Shown piece by piece: positions 8,591 to 17,356 of a DNA stretch of 64,000 nt. Under the pieces are notes generated by a model, which was given only the letters and a program-made list of their open reading frames with translations, searched no databases and had not been told where the DNA came from. The stretch is from positions 11,787 through 75,786 of the forward strand of contig DATELA010000089.1 of assembly GCA_035277145.1 (NCBI GenBank), written 5' to 3'. The translations under genes and the position numbers were made by a program. Position 1 is the first letter of the stretch. The number at the start of each line of letters is the position of its first letter. The DNA comes from DASRAP01 sp035277145. GTDB lineage: Bacteria > Gemmatimonadota > Gemmatimonadetes > Gemmatimonadales > Gemmatimonadaceae.

Positions 8591-9129
8591 GACTCGCGTT
8601 TGAGCCTTATCTCCATGACCTGCGTCCACGTATTCCCGTCGCTGGAGAACTCGCCGATTTCGTGCCACTCCGTCGCCGTGAAGCGCGCTGTGTTGCGAAT
8701 GCGGCCGCCGGGGACTTCGCGCGTCCACACTACGCCACCGTCAATCGGTGACAGTGTAAAGTCGCCCCACTGGCCGGACGATATGTACGAACGCAGCGTG
8801 TACGCTTTTGTGCGCGCATCGTACGAAATCACACCGAGCGCGTGGTGTACAACGCGATCCTCGGCCCCAGGAACCGGCACGCTACCGCGGCCCTCGACGT
8901 GCAAGACCACGCCTTCAAGTTTGCGCTCGACAACTTCGAGCATGTTCGTGGTTACGCGCTCGGGTCCGCGCTGTTGCCACGCCGTGCCGCGCCATCGCCC
9001 GACCATGAAATCGAGTTTCGCGATTGCCGTGCGAACAGCAGCCGTGTCGACCGGAGGTCCTTGCGCGATTGCGGCGCACGGTGATCCTGCAAGCACCGCG
9101 AACGCGGTGACGATGCCAAAGCGCTTCAC
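8587..9129 (-). CDS. Secreted lipocalin-like (DUF1579-like) protein
   Basis: 180 residues. Signal peptide ends near AIAQ-G (residues 20-24). The mature protein opens with FMVGRWRGTAWQ, typical of the lipocalin-like DUF1579/THAP4-type barrels, followed by alternating beta strands. Ligand unknown. GTG start with GGAG upstream. Coupled by a GTGA overlap to the DinB gene. Confidence 0.75.
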   Translation of the reverse strand: MKRFGIVTAFAVLAGSPCAAIAQGPPVDTAAVRTAIAKLDFMVGRWRGTAWQQRGPERVTTNMLEVVERKLEGVVLHVEGRGSVPVPGAEDRVVHHALGVISYDARTKAYTLRSYISSGQWGDFTLSPIDGGVVWTREVPGGRIRNTARFTATEWHEIGEFSSDGNTWTQVMEIRLKRES

Positions 9130-9149
9130 GTACGGACTCCGGGCCGAAG

Positions 9150-9611
9150 TTATTTCCTCAGATCGCCGACTTGATCGGCGACGCCGTTGAACAAATCAAA
9201 CACGTCAACCGTTTCACCACGTTCGACGCGTTTCGAAATCATTGTCAGCGGATACAAGATGAGCGTCGTGCCGGGCAAACGCACGGCTGGATCGTTGCCA
9301 CGTTCATCCTGCACCATGATCCACTCCATGCCGAGGTGCTGGACAAACGCATCGCCGAGCACGATGCCCATGCATTGCAACTCGTACGTCTGGTTCGGTT
9401 GGAATACGTTCTGCTCGAGCAACGCGCGGATGGTGCCGAGCTTGCCTGCTGCCTGCTTGTAGTTCTCGCGCGACTGGTCGTCGCCAAGGTATTGCTCGAT
9501 CACAGCACGTTGCGTGACGAGGCGATTGGTGTCCGACGTCGTCAATGGCGAAACCGTTTGCCCGGAGGCGCCGGCGCGCAGGACTTTGCCCAGAAGGTCG
9601 CGTAATCCCAT
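9150..9611 (-). CDS. DUF3806-family protein
   Basis: 153 residues, cytoplasmic. The segment LGDAFVQHLGMEWIMVQDE followed by PAVRLPGT is the hallmark I associate with DUF3806. Function unknown in the family. It follows the tandem RCC1-like lipoprotein genes by 23 bases and may be in the same transcript. Confidence 0.78.
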   Translation of the reverse strand: MGLRDLLGKVLRAGASGQTVSPLTTSDTNRLVTQRAVIEQYLGDDQSRENYKQAAGKLGTIRALLEQNVFQPNQTYELQCMGIVLGDAFVQHLGMEWIMVQDERGNDPAVRLPGTTLILYPLTMISKRVERGETVDVFDLFNGVADQVGDLRK

Positions 9612-9634
9612 CGTGTTTGTTTATGTGCGGTGGA

Positions 9635-10930
9635 CTATTGCCAACAGAACAACTGTCCGTCGGTCGTTATCCCACACGCATACGTCGTCGCGGCGTACGA
9701 TTTGAATCGATACTGCGGAAGTATTCGCACCGGTGTGTAGCGCGCGGCGCCAAGGCGTGACGACACAGCGAGCGGGTGGAAGTCGCCCCAACAGTAGAGC
9801 GCGCCGTCAGACGTAATCGCGCACGTCGCGAGTTCTGTGCTCGCGAAGAACGTAAACTCGAGGTTTCCTGCGACGAGCGTCGGCGTCGATGCTGAACTGG
9901 TATTGCCGACGCCGAGCTGCCCCGCTGTGTTGGTGCCCCAGCAGTACAGCTTGCGTGTTACCGCAAGCGCGCACGTGTGCGGGCGACCAGTGAGAACCTC
10001 TGCCATTGGCTCAGGCGTCGGTACGGGCGTCGGCGTTGCAACCTGCTGACCCCAACAGATCAAAGCGCGATCCAGGCCGATCAGGCAATTTCGATGGTCC
10101 TCGGCGGTGACCGCGATGCCTTTTGGAGCGCCTCCAGTCGGTGCGACGACCGTGTCGTTGGCCAACGGCGAGCCACGCCCAACCTGATTCAGGTCGTCGT
10201 GTCCGAAGCAATACACGACCGAGTCCGCAGCGTTGACGCCGCACGTATGCGAGTGGCCGCCGACGCTGAGTGCAATGAACGTGCGTCCGCCTGCGCCGAG
10301 TGACGGCGCCGTATCAGAGCGAAACGAGCTCGGCATTCCATTACCCCAATGGCCGTGGTCGGCCTGGCCCCAGCAGTACATCAGTCCGGCGTTCGTCAGG
10401 CCGCAGCGAGAATCCTCTGACGTATTGAAGGATGTGAACACGAGGTCGCCGTTTTTTGGCAGTGGCGCGAACGGCGTCGGATCGGTCGCGTCTTCGTCTG
10501 CGCAGTACGGCGCGCCAGTGACCGATAGAGCGCACAACGGACGCCAAAAGCCGCGCGACATCGTTTCGAACGCCACGCCCGCGTCGAAGCGACTGAGCAT
10601 CACACGCACGGTGAACTCGTCGCTGAACGGTCCAAGCTGCGCGCTGATCGTCGCAACGCCCGGTGAGACGCCGAGCACGGTGCCGAGCGAATCGACGACG
10701 GCGACCGTGGTGTCGGACGAAGTCCAGGTGAACTGCGGGTTTGCAACGGCGGCGGAATCGCCGGTTGCGATAGCGACGATTCGAAGCGAGTCGCCGTAGA
10801 GCAACGAATCCATCGGCGCTCGCACGACAACTGATGTCACGGTCGGGCCGATCGGTTCGAGGCACGATGCGACCAGTGCCACGAGTGCGAAGCAGCTCGC
10901 ACTGGCGCGGGCACGGCGCGTCACTGACAT
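9635..10930 (-). CDS. Lipoprotein with Ig-like and RCC1-like repeats (copy 1)
   Basis: About 431 residues. Signal with lipobox LVASC, then a bacterial Ig-like (Big_2) domain (about 30-115; FTWTSSDTTVAVVD and GVATISAQ are typical), then a propeller of RCC1-like blades marked by recurring C-G-L-x(5-8)-Y-C-W-G units. Each blade carries two Cys that could form a disulfide, which suits an outer-membrane or periplasmic protein. The start at ATG 10930 overlaps the paralogous upstream gene by 10 bases; a GTG at 10924 (GTGA overlap) is an alternative. Probably ligand or protein binding; target unknown. Confidence 0.85.
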   Translation of the reverse strand: MSVTRRARASASCFALVALVASCLEPIGPTVTSVVVRAPMDSLLYGDSLRIVAIATGDSAAVANPQFTWTSSDTTVAVVDSLGTVLGVSPGVATISAQLGPFSDEFTVRVMLSRFDAGVAFETMSRGFWRPLCALSVTGAPYCADEDATDPTPFAPLPKNGDLVFTSFNTSEDSRCGLTNAGLMYCWGQADHGHWGNGMPSSFRSDTAPSLGAGGRTFIALSVGGHSHTCGVNAADSVVYCFGHDDLNQVGRGSPLANDTVVAPTGGAPKGIAVTAEDHRNCLIGLDRALICWGQQVATPTPVPTPEPMAEVLTGRPHTCALAVTRKLYCWGTNTAGQLGVGNTSSASTPTLVAGNLEFTFFASTELATCAITSDGALYCWGDFHPLAVSSRLGAARYTPVRILPQYRFKSYAATTYACGITTDGQLFCWQ

Positions 10931-12264
10931 CGCAGTTTGTTGTCGGTTGTTACGCCGCACAGGTGATACAGATTCGCGGCGATGCTGCGAAACTTGATTC
11001 CCGGTGCGATCCGCACCGGTGTGAATCGCGCGTCACCGAGTCGTGACGACACGGCAATCGGCGGAAAATCACCCCAGCAATACAGGTCACCGTCCAGCGT
11101 AACGCCGCACGTGAACGGCGACGAGACCACGCCGCCGACGAATATGGGCGTGAGCGTCGTGCCGGATATGACGGAGGAGAATCGCAGCGAGCCGCCGACG
11201 TTAGTGAGCGGCGTACCTGCTGCAAGAGCGCCTGTGTTTGGGCCCATGGTTGTACACAGCAACTCGCCAGGAACCGTGAGCGCGCAAACCGAGCGGTCGG
11301 CGGTGTAGACACTGCTCACCGCGCTTGCGGCCGAGAGCTTCACCGGCGTTGATGATGAACCACCGCCACCGCCCCAACACCACACCTCAGCAACGTCGGA
11401 TACCGCGCACGTCCGTCTTTCTGACGCACTGATGCGCTCCGCGACCAAATTGTTCGACACCGCTGCGACCGTCGTGTCGGATCCACCCGGACGTCCGAGT
11501 TGGCCCGCATTGTTCGATCCAGCGCACATCACCACGCGCGTCGCCGATTCGATCGCACACGTATGCGACGCGCTTCGGATCACTCCGGGGTTTGACCCCG
11601 CCGCAAGCGCACGGAATTCGCGCGCACCGCCCCCAATCGTGGGTGCCGTCGGCGACGCCACCACAGCGGCCAGAAACACGCCAGTGGCATTGGTGCCCCA
11701 GCAGTACATCGCGCCGGCCTGCGTGAGGCCACACTGGTGAAACGTCGATGCTGCGAGCGAGACCAACGACACAGTTTGGGCGCCAGGGAGTTTCTCGAAT
11801 TGTGGAAGCTCATCGCTTGCCGAGTTGCGAGGCACGCAGAACGCGGTGCCGACCGAGCTCAGAGCGCACAGCGCGTTCTCACCGAAACTCATGCGCTCGA
11901 ACGCAACGCCGTTGCTCACGTCGCGCATCACGACGCGAACCACAACCGAATCGGCATCTTCGCCGAACTGCGCGCGAATTGTCGCCGCACCCGCTTCGCG
12001 CCCGAGGATCGCGCCTGTCGAGTCAACGATGATCACGGATGTGTCCGACGACGTCCACGCGAATTGCGGCCATGCCACGTCCGCGGAGTCGGGTCCAGTC
12101 GCGACCGCAATGATCTGTGCGGTTTGTCCGATAAACATCGAGTCGGGTGGGAACCGGACGTACACTGCCTCGGATGGCAGGGCAGGGCCAGCCGTCGAGT
12201 CGTAGCAGCCGGCAAGCGCGCAGGCGATCACGGCAGTTCGGCGCGCTACGGTTCGGGCTCGCAT
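10921..12264 (-). CDS. Lipoprotein with Ig-like and RCC1-like repeats (copy 2)
   Basis: 447 residues, same plan as its downstream neighbour: lipobox LAGC at residues 17-20, Big_2-like domain (FAWTSSDTSVIIVD), and RCC1-like blades with CGLTQAGAMYCWG and similar units. C-terminal blades of the two copies are close (CWGDFPPIAVSSRLGDAR against CWGDFHPLAVSSRLGAAR), so this is a tandem duplication that has diverged mainly in the middle. ATG start. Confidence 0.85.
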   Translation of the reverse strand: MRARTVARRTAVIACALAGCYDSTAGPALPSEAVYVRFPPDSMFIGQTAQIIAVATGPDSADVAWPQFAWTSSDTSVIIVDSTGAILGREAGAATIRAQFGEDADSVVVRVVMRDVSNGVAFERMSFGENALCALSSVGTAFCVPRNSASDELPQFEKLPGAQTVSLVSLAASTFHQCGLTQAGAMYCWGTNATGVFLAAVVASPTAPTIGGGAREFRALAAGSNPGVIRSASHTCAIESATRVVMCAGSNNAGQLGRPGGSDTTVAAVSNNLVAERISASERRTCAVSDVAEVWCWGGGGGSSSTPVKLSAASAVSSVYTADRSVCALTVPGELLCTTMGPNTGALAAGTPLTNVGGSLRFSSVISGTTLTPIFVGGVVSSPFTCGVTLDGDLYCWGDFPPIAVSSRLGDARFTPVRIAPGIKFRSIAANLYHLCGVTTDNKLRCQ

Positions 12265-12316
12265 CGCTACAAACCTACCCGCGTCCGTTCCCTCGGGTCA
12301 CAGTCGTCGCAGATCC

Positions 12317-12799
12317 TTAGCGCACCGGCCGGTGATCCGCGTGCCCATGCGTCATGAGCCATCGGCCGCGCCGCAATTCCCAGAGCAGCGTCGTCGCGCC
12401 GGTGAACCGCATCAATTCGCCGCTGTTGGTGACGAGCGAATCGCGGAACCGGAATGACGTGAGTGCGACGGTTGGGCTCATCGCGCGCACGGAGATGTCC
12501 GAGAATCCCGGTTCGACGAATCGCATCGACGCGAACGATGTGCGGATGTTGTGCGCGATCGAATCGTACGCCTGGCGCACGCCGTCGGTGTACATCTGGA
12601 AGTCCGACGCCATCAACGCGACGGCGCCCTCCGCATCGCGTGCGCGTTGTGCCGCTTCGAACGCACGGAGCACTGAATCCACTGACGCCACGACCGCGGC
12701 GCGCTGGGCGTCCGTGATTTCCTTCGGCGCTTCCTTACACGCCACGCTCGCGAGCAGCGTCAACATCGCGAGCGTGCGCACACCGCTGAAGTTCGTCAT
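12317..12799 (-). CDS. NTF2-like (DUF4440-type) lipoprotein
   Basis: 160 residues from ATG 12799. Signal with lipobox LASVAC, then a cone-shaped NTF2-like fold: helix AQRAAVVASVDSVLRAFE, the ALMASDFQMYTDG strand and a C-terminal sheet ending LLWELRRGRWLMTHGHAD. One of four NTF2-like proteins in the window. No catalytic residues assigned. A longer reading from 12964 overlaps the upstream gene and lacks the signal at its N-terminus. Confidence 0.8.
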   Translation of the reverse strand: MTNFSGVRTLAMLTLLASVACKEAPKEITDAQRAAVVASVDSVLRAFEAAQRARDAEGAVALMASDFQMYTDGVRQAYDSIAHNIRTSFASMRFVEPGFSDISVRAMSPTVALTSFRFRDSLVTNSGELMRFTGATTLLWELRRGRWLMTHGHADHRPVR

Positions 12800-12809
12800 G
12801 CGCCAAATA

Positions 12810-13514
12810 CTACTTCGGCGCGGGCGCCATCGCCTCCAGGCCGGTGACAACGCGAACGGCTTCCGCGCGCTTCGGTCCATCCATGCCCAAGGCAGTCTGG
12901 TAGACCGTGCGACCCGCCCAGCACATGTCCTGCGGAGATGCCTTGGCGGGTTCCATGAGTGCATCCATCAGCCGATTGGCCGCCGCGGAGTCGAGCGTTG
13001 CAGTGACGCTCTCCAGGAAATCGATGGTTTGTTGTTCACTGAGCGTCGTCGTCTCGCCCGTTTTGCGCAGTTCGGACACCATCGCGCGCACGACGAGACC
13101 TGCAAATTGGTCGAGCGATGCGGAATCCATCGCGGCGGTCAATTCGTTCACGAGGGGCGTCGGCGTGCCCGCGTGATACGACGCGCATGTTTCGATGGAG
13201 GCAGCCCCGAGCGCGTTGTCGATCAACACGAGGCGCAGCGCTTGATCATCCGGCGAGAGCCGCGTGAGTCCGGCGCGCGTCAGGTAGGTGGCAGAATCGC
13301 GCGTGGCACTGACGGTTCCCGTACTGCGCACGAAGCGCACGAGATCGTCGAACGCATTCTCCGTGCGGAGCGCGCGCACGAACGCGCGTTCGTATGGCGT
13401 GTCGCCTTTCCAGCGTTTGAGTTTGTAAGAACCGATCGCGTCGAACACGGTCGATCGTGCGAGGAAGAATGCGCCGAGTCCGACGGCGAAGCCGACGATG
13501 TGTTTCGCGTTCAT
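12810..13514 (-). CDS. Membrane-anchored protein of unknown function
   Basis: 234 residues. One N-terminal helix (5-22) with a mostly helical remainder, probably facing the periplasm. Two Cys (about 110 and 198) lie in the soluble part. No family recognised. 10 bases upstream of the NTF2-like gene and likely in one operon with it. Confidence 0.7.
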   Translation of the reverse strand: MNAKHIVGFAVGLGAFFLARSTVFDAIGSYKLKRWKGDTPYERAFVRALRTENAFDDLVRFVRSTGTVSATRDSATYLTRAGLTRLSPDDQALRLVLIDNALGAASIETCASYHAGTPTPLVNELTAAMDSASLDQFAGLVVRAMVSELRKTGETTTLSEQQTIDFLESVTATLDSAAANRLMDALMEPAKASPQDMCWAGRTVYQTALGMDGPKRAEAVRVVTGLEAMAPAPK

Positions 13515-13617
13515 GCTTGCCTCCTGATACGTCCGGGTCGGCGCGGCGTCGCGCTGTCTCTAACGGACGATCAGACCGGCATGCCGATTCTCATCGTGAC
13601 GATGATGTTGATGTGCG

Positions 13618-14085
13618 TCACGTCGTCACTTGGCCGGACAACCCGGCGGCGGCGACAATCGCCTCGACCTCGTCGCCTGAGAACTGGTGCTCGATCGCGC
13701 CGTCCAGGATCATCCGCACGTATTCCGGCGTTGACCGAAGGCTCGGCGCATCCACCGGCACGCACGCCACGTAGACAATTGCGCGTTCGTAGTGCCCATC
13801 GCAGTCGACCGTCACTTCGCGCCGCGCATAGTGGTTGTCTGCGACACCTTCGTGCACGTCCAGCTCTTTGAGATCTTCCGCCGTGCAGTCGAACAAGACT
13901 CCTGAAATCTTTTCGCCCATTGCCGGGACGATGTTCGCGTAGCCGTGCGCTGGATCCTCCCACATGGGCTTGTTGAACGCCCGGCGGTATCCGTACAGCG
14001 TCGCGCGACGAAACGACACCGGACGTCCAACGCGCTCAGCCATGCGCGCACTCGCCATGTTCGAGCCGTACGAGAAATATTTCAT
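13618..14085 (-). CDS. Gamma-glutamylcyclotransferase-like protein
   Basis: 155 residues. The N-terminus carries the substrate-binding YGSN loop (Y6-N9), and the sequence LKELDVHEGVADNHYARREV contains the conserved acidic residue and Tyr of AIG2/GGCT folds. The family forms 5-oxoproline from gamma-glutamyl amines or amino acids; the natural substrate here is unknown. ATG overlaps the upstream stop (ATGA). Confidence 0.87.
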   Translation of the reverse strand: MKYFSYGSNMASARMAERVGRPVSFRRATLYGYRRAFNKPMWEDPAHGYANIVPAMGEKISGVLFDCTAEDLKELDVHEGVADNHYARREVTVDCDGHYERAIVYVACVPVDAPSLRSTPEYVRMILDGAIEHQFSGDEVEAIVAAAGLSGQVTT

Positions 14086-14516
14086 CCTACTGCGGGCGCG
14101 GCGCGCTCACGCGCAAAACGCATCGTTGCCGCAGCTGCGAGCCAGAACGCTCCGATCCAGAAGTAGTAGCCCACGCGCAGATCTCTCGCGGCCTCGGGCA
14201 TGAGTAACCAACCCGTGTTCAGCATTGCGATGAGCATCGCGATCCATCCGAGTACATCGGGGCGCTTGAGCGTACCGCGCCACACGCGAAACAGCACGCC
14301 AAGCAACCACAAGTTCGACACGGAACCGATCACCATCCACGCGCCGATGAAGAATCCGTCGGCCTCGAGCCCGAATACTGGGCTCATGCCAAACAGAAAC
14401 GCCTGCCATCCATAGATGGGGCCGTGCAGCAATTCGCCCGTTGTCAGGGCGACGGGTACGCACCACGACACCGCGTAGAGCGCGAGCGACGCGAATGCCA
14501 GTTGCCGCGATTTCAC
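14082..14516 (-). CDS. Four-helix membrane protein
   Basis: 144 residues from GTG 14516, whose GTGA overlaps the stop of the subtilase gene. Helices at about 7-25, 35-50, 55-75, 85-100 and possibly 115-130. No motif recognised. Located between a subtilase and a cyclotransferase, coupled to both by 4-base overlaps. Confidence 0.75.
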   Translation of the reverse strand: MKSRQLAFASLALYAVSWCVPVALTTGELLHGPIYGWQAFLFGMSPVFGLEADGFFIGAWMVIGSVSNLWLLGVLFRVWRGTLKRPDVLGWIAMLIAMLNTGWLLMPEAARDLRVGYYFWIGAFWLAAAATMRFARERAAPAVG

Positions 14517-16039
14517 CGATGCTCGGCGCGTGCGCGTTGCACCGCGGCGAACGCATCGAGTAGGCCAGACCCGAAGTTGTTGTCCTTGCCCGGCGGCCCA
14601 AGATCGCGCGCGGTTGCCTCGAGTATTTGATGCACACGCCACGCCGGCGTTGATGGCGCCGCGGACAACACGAGCGCTGCAACACCCGCGGCCTGCGGTC
14701 CGCTGAACGAATTGCCTTGCACGCGATCGTTCGGGTCGAGATAACCGCTGTCGCTCGTCGCGCTGAGGATCGGATAACCGGGGCCGGGGAATCCGACGAC
14801 ATCGGGCTTGATCAACCCAGTCGGCATCGGATAATCACCGTAGATCGCCACCGTTCCCCATTCAGCGGGGCCACCGCTGCTGAAACGCACAATACGCAAC
14901 GATGAATCGACGCCGCCCGCCGAAATCACATTGGGCGCGTCTTTCGGCGTTTGATGCTGATATGGAATCGTCGCGGACATGCGGAAGTTGCCCGCGCCGC
15001 CCGCAGGAACCAGACCCGCGGCGACCGCGTGATCGCTCATCATCCGCCACAGTCCGCGCGTGTTGCCAAGATCCGCGAGGCTGAAGCTCATGCTCATGAT
15101 GTCGGCGCCGTTTGCGATCGCGTACTCGAACGCGAGCGCCGCATTCATGAAACCTCCGCCCGCGCGCAGCGCCATGAGATGCGCACGCGGTGCAACGCCG
15201 GTGATGATGCCGTCGCTACCGTCACCGACCGCGATTCCCGATGTCACCGTGCCGTGTTGTTGCGGCTGCGCGGTGCCGCGCGGCAGAATGTCCGCGCTCA
15301 TCGCGGTGAAGTCGTAGCCAAAAAGATCGTCGACGTACCCGTTGCGATCGTCGTCGCGGCCGTTTGCCGGAATCTCATTCGCGTTGCGCCACATATTGGC
15401 GCGCAAATCGTGGTGACGGTAATTCACGCCGGCGTCGAACGATGCGACGACGATTCCATCGCCGGTAACGCCGAGCTCCTTCCACACACGCGGCCCGCCG
15501 AGCTTGTCGATGTTCCATGGAATACGCTTGCCGTCAGTCGAGAACGGCTTCCGCGACACTGGCTTCTCGTTCGGTGCAGCGGTGTCACGAGCGCGTGGGG
15601 CGGGGACGCGATCCGGTCCCGGATAAATGAATGCGACCGCGTCCAGCTCGGCGGCGGCGCGCACCTCCGCGACCGACAGCCGCGCGACGAATGCGTTTAC
15701 GATCCACAGCGAACGCTCAGCGCGCTCGCGTTTCAGCGCGCCGAGAATTGTGCGCTGCTCGGCGCTCGCAATTGCCTTCAGCGAATCGATCACCTGCTTG
15801 CGCAGCACTCGGCGATCCGCGTTGGCGTTGCGCTGTGCGAACGCGGTGAGTCCACCGATCGGCGCAAACAATTGGCGCTTGCCGAGTACGATGACCGACT
15901 GTGTGCGTCCAGCGGTGACGCCGGCGAGTACAGCAGAGTCGAGTTTGTCCGCGAAGCGCGACACCTCGACACTCGTAGGCGATTGCGCTGCAGCGATCAT
16001 CAGCGCGAGTGCTGCAATGCCTGCGGATGCTTTCAGCAT
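14513..16039 (-). CDS. Secreted subtilisin-like serine protease
   Basis: 508 residues. Signal peptide (1-19), an inhibitor-like propeptide region (about 20-140), then the S8 domain with Asp202 (SFDAGVN), His262 (QHGTVTSG), oxyanion Asn351 (GAGN) and Ser444 (GNSFSGPQAAG). The Asp motif is D-A-G rather than the common D-S/T-G, and Asn precedes the catalytic Ser, both tolerated in the family. A DDDRNGYVDD stretch (229-238) is likely a Ca site. Exported protease; targets unknown. ATG start. Confidence 0.93.
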   Translation of the reverse strand: MLKASAGIAALALMIAAAQSPTSVEVSRFADKLDSAVLAGVTAGRTQSVIVLGKRQLFAPIGGLTAFAQRNANADRRVLRKQVIDSLKAIASAEQRTILGALKRERAERSLWIVNAFVARLSVAEVRAAAELDAVAFIYPGPDRVPAPRARDTAAPNEKPVSRKPFSTDGKRIPWNIDKLGGPRVWKELGVTGDGIVVASFDAGVNYRHHDLRANMWRNANEIPANGRDDDRNGYVDDLFGYDFTAMSADILPRGTAQPQQHGTVTSGIAVGDGSDGIITGVAPRAHLMALRAGGGFMNAALAFEYAIANGADIMSMSFSLADLGNTRGLWRMMSDHAVAAGLVPAGGAGNFRMSATIPYQHQTPKDAPNVISAGGVDSSLRIVRFSSGGPAEWGTVAIYGDYPMPTGLIKPDVVGFPGPGYPILSATSDSGYLDPNDRVQGNSFSGPQAAGVAALVLSAAPSTPAWRVHQILEATARDLGPPGKDNNFGSGLLDAFAAVQRARAEHR

Positions 16040-16071
16040 GGTGCGTCTCCGTTCGCTTCGCGGAATCCTGG

Positions 16072-16539
16072 CTATCCCACGCGCTGTTGTCGCAATACTT
16101 CGTACACGGCAATGCCAACGCTCGTCGACAGATTGAGGGAACGCACGTGCGGTGACGCGATCGGCATCTTCAAGAAACGCTCGCGGTACCGTTCATGCAA
16201 TTCGCCCGGCAAGCCACCTGTTTCGCGGCCGAACACCAGCGCGATGTCGCGCGATGCGCCTAGCGGTGCGTCCCAAAGATGGCGCGTCGCTTTCGTGGAG
16301 AAGAAGTACGGTTCGCCGAGCGATGGAAGTTCGTGTTCGAACGTGCTCCACGAGGGCCAGACGCGTTTGTCGACGAACTCCCAATAGTCGAGGCCGGCGC
16401 GTTTCACCTCGCGCTCGTCTAGTGAAAAGCCGAGTGGTTCGATCAGATGCAGCGTTGCGCCGGCCGCGAGACACGTGCGGCCGGCGTTGCCGGTGTTCCA
16501 GTGAATTTCTGGGTGAACGAGTACGACGTGAATCGCCAC
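16072..16539 (-). CDS. trmL: tRNA (cytidine/uridine-34-2'-O)-methyltransferase
   Basis: 155 residues. SPOUT methyltransferase that 2'-O-methylates the wobble base of tRNA-Leu isoacceptors. Motifs: HPEIHWNTGNAGRTC near the start, LVFGRETGGLP for AdoMet binding, and RSLNLSTSVGIAVYE in the trefoil knot. The length is typical. GTG start at 16539 is chosen because it lies 13 bases after the upstream stop and directly precedes the first strand (VAIHVVLVHPE); an earlier start would overlap the DinB gene. Confidence 0.93.
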   Translation of the reverse strand: MAIHVVLVHPEIHWNTGNAGRTCLAAGATLHLIEPLGFSLDEREVKRAGLDYWEFVDKRVWPSWSTFEHELPSLGEPYFFSTKATRHLWDAPLGASRDIALVFGRETGGLPGELHERYRERFLKMPIASPHVRSLNLSTSVGIAVYEVLRQQRVG

Positions 16540-16552
16540 GGAGATCGTGCGC

Positions 16553-17044
16553 TTACAACGCTCCGGGGAGCCGTCCAAGCCCGGCCGCCGCGCGCCATTC
16601 GGTGAGTTGGCCGAGATGGTAGCCGAGGTGGCCGGTCATCATGTAAATGGCGAAGTCACCGGCGGTCGCGAATCCGGGTCGCGCAGGCTCGTACGGATTT
16701 GCCGCCGCGAGCTTTGCGGGATCCGCGTTGACCGCGGTAGTGCACAAGTCGTTGTAGACAGCGTGAAACGTGTCGCAGAGTTCTTTCATCGATGGATACG
16801 TCGTCGAATCCGTCGACGGCATCGTTCCTGGACTGAACAGCGCGCGCCATTCGCGTGGGCAGATCGGGCGTGCGCCGCACAGGTAACGCGCGTAATCGCC
16901 AGTCGAACACATGTGCCCGATCAGCCAACCGGCAGTTTTCGCCGCGGGTCTTGGTTCAAGAGCGCGGTGCGAGTCGTCGAGGCCCGCGAATGCGCGGTTG
17001 GCGAACGCGATGAGGTATCGGCACTGGCCGACGTAGGTGGTCAT
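16553..17044 (-). CDS. DinB-superfamily protein
   Basis: 163 residues. Four-helix bundle with candidate metal His in LIGHMCS and GHLGYHLGQL. Cytoplasmic; substrate unknown, with thiol-transferase-like activity only a superfamily guess. ATG 17044 is chosen because longer readings run into the upstream gene. Distinct from the DinB protein at 8081. Confidence 0.85.
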   Translation of the reverse strand: MTTYVGQCRYLIAFANRAFAGLDDSHRALEPRPAAKTAGWLIGHMCSTGDYARYLCGARPICPREWRALFSPGTMPSTDSTTYPSMKELCDTFHAVYNDLCTTAVNADPAKLAAANPYEPARPGFATAGDFAIYMMTGHLGYHLGQLTEWRAAAGLGRLPGAL

Positions 17045-17061
17045 GACGAGTTGTGTGCTGG

Positions 17062-17319
17062 TTAGCTGCCGGCTTTGCCGCGCGTAATCTGGTTCCACGT
17101 CATCAAGCCGAACAATGCACCACCGAGCGTCCAGACTGTGGCGCCAACGATGACATTGAGCGGAGTCCACGGCCGATCGATGATCAGCGTCATCGCCGCG
17201 AACATTGGAAGCCCGTATCCAACTACGCCATGACGGAGCACGTAACGCCGTTTCCCGAGTTGGCGAAACCGCTCAACTCGCGCGAGCCGCTCCTCCTCCG
17301 TGCCCCAGCGAATACGCAT
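17062..17319 (-). CDS. Small two-helix membrane protein
   Basis: 85 residues from ATG 17319. A charged N-terminal helix (EEERLARVERFRQLGKRRY) precedes two membrane helices (about 31-47 and 53-75), then a basic tail. This resembles the 2TM-type small membrane proteins found near many bacterial regulators. No motif gives a function. Confidence 0.7.
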   Translation of the reverse strand: MRIRWGTEEERLARVERFRQLGKRRYVLRHGVVGYGLPMFAAMTLIIDRPWTPLNVIVGATVWTLGGALFGLMTWNQITRGKAGS

Positions 17320-17356
17320 CGTCAAGTTTGCTCCACGAGCATCAAACTGTCCTCTG

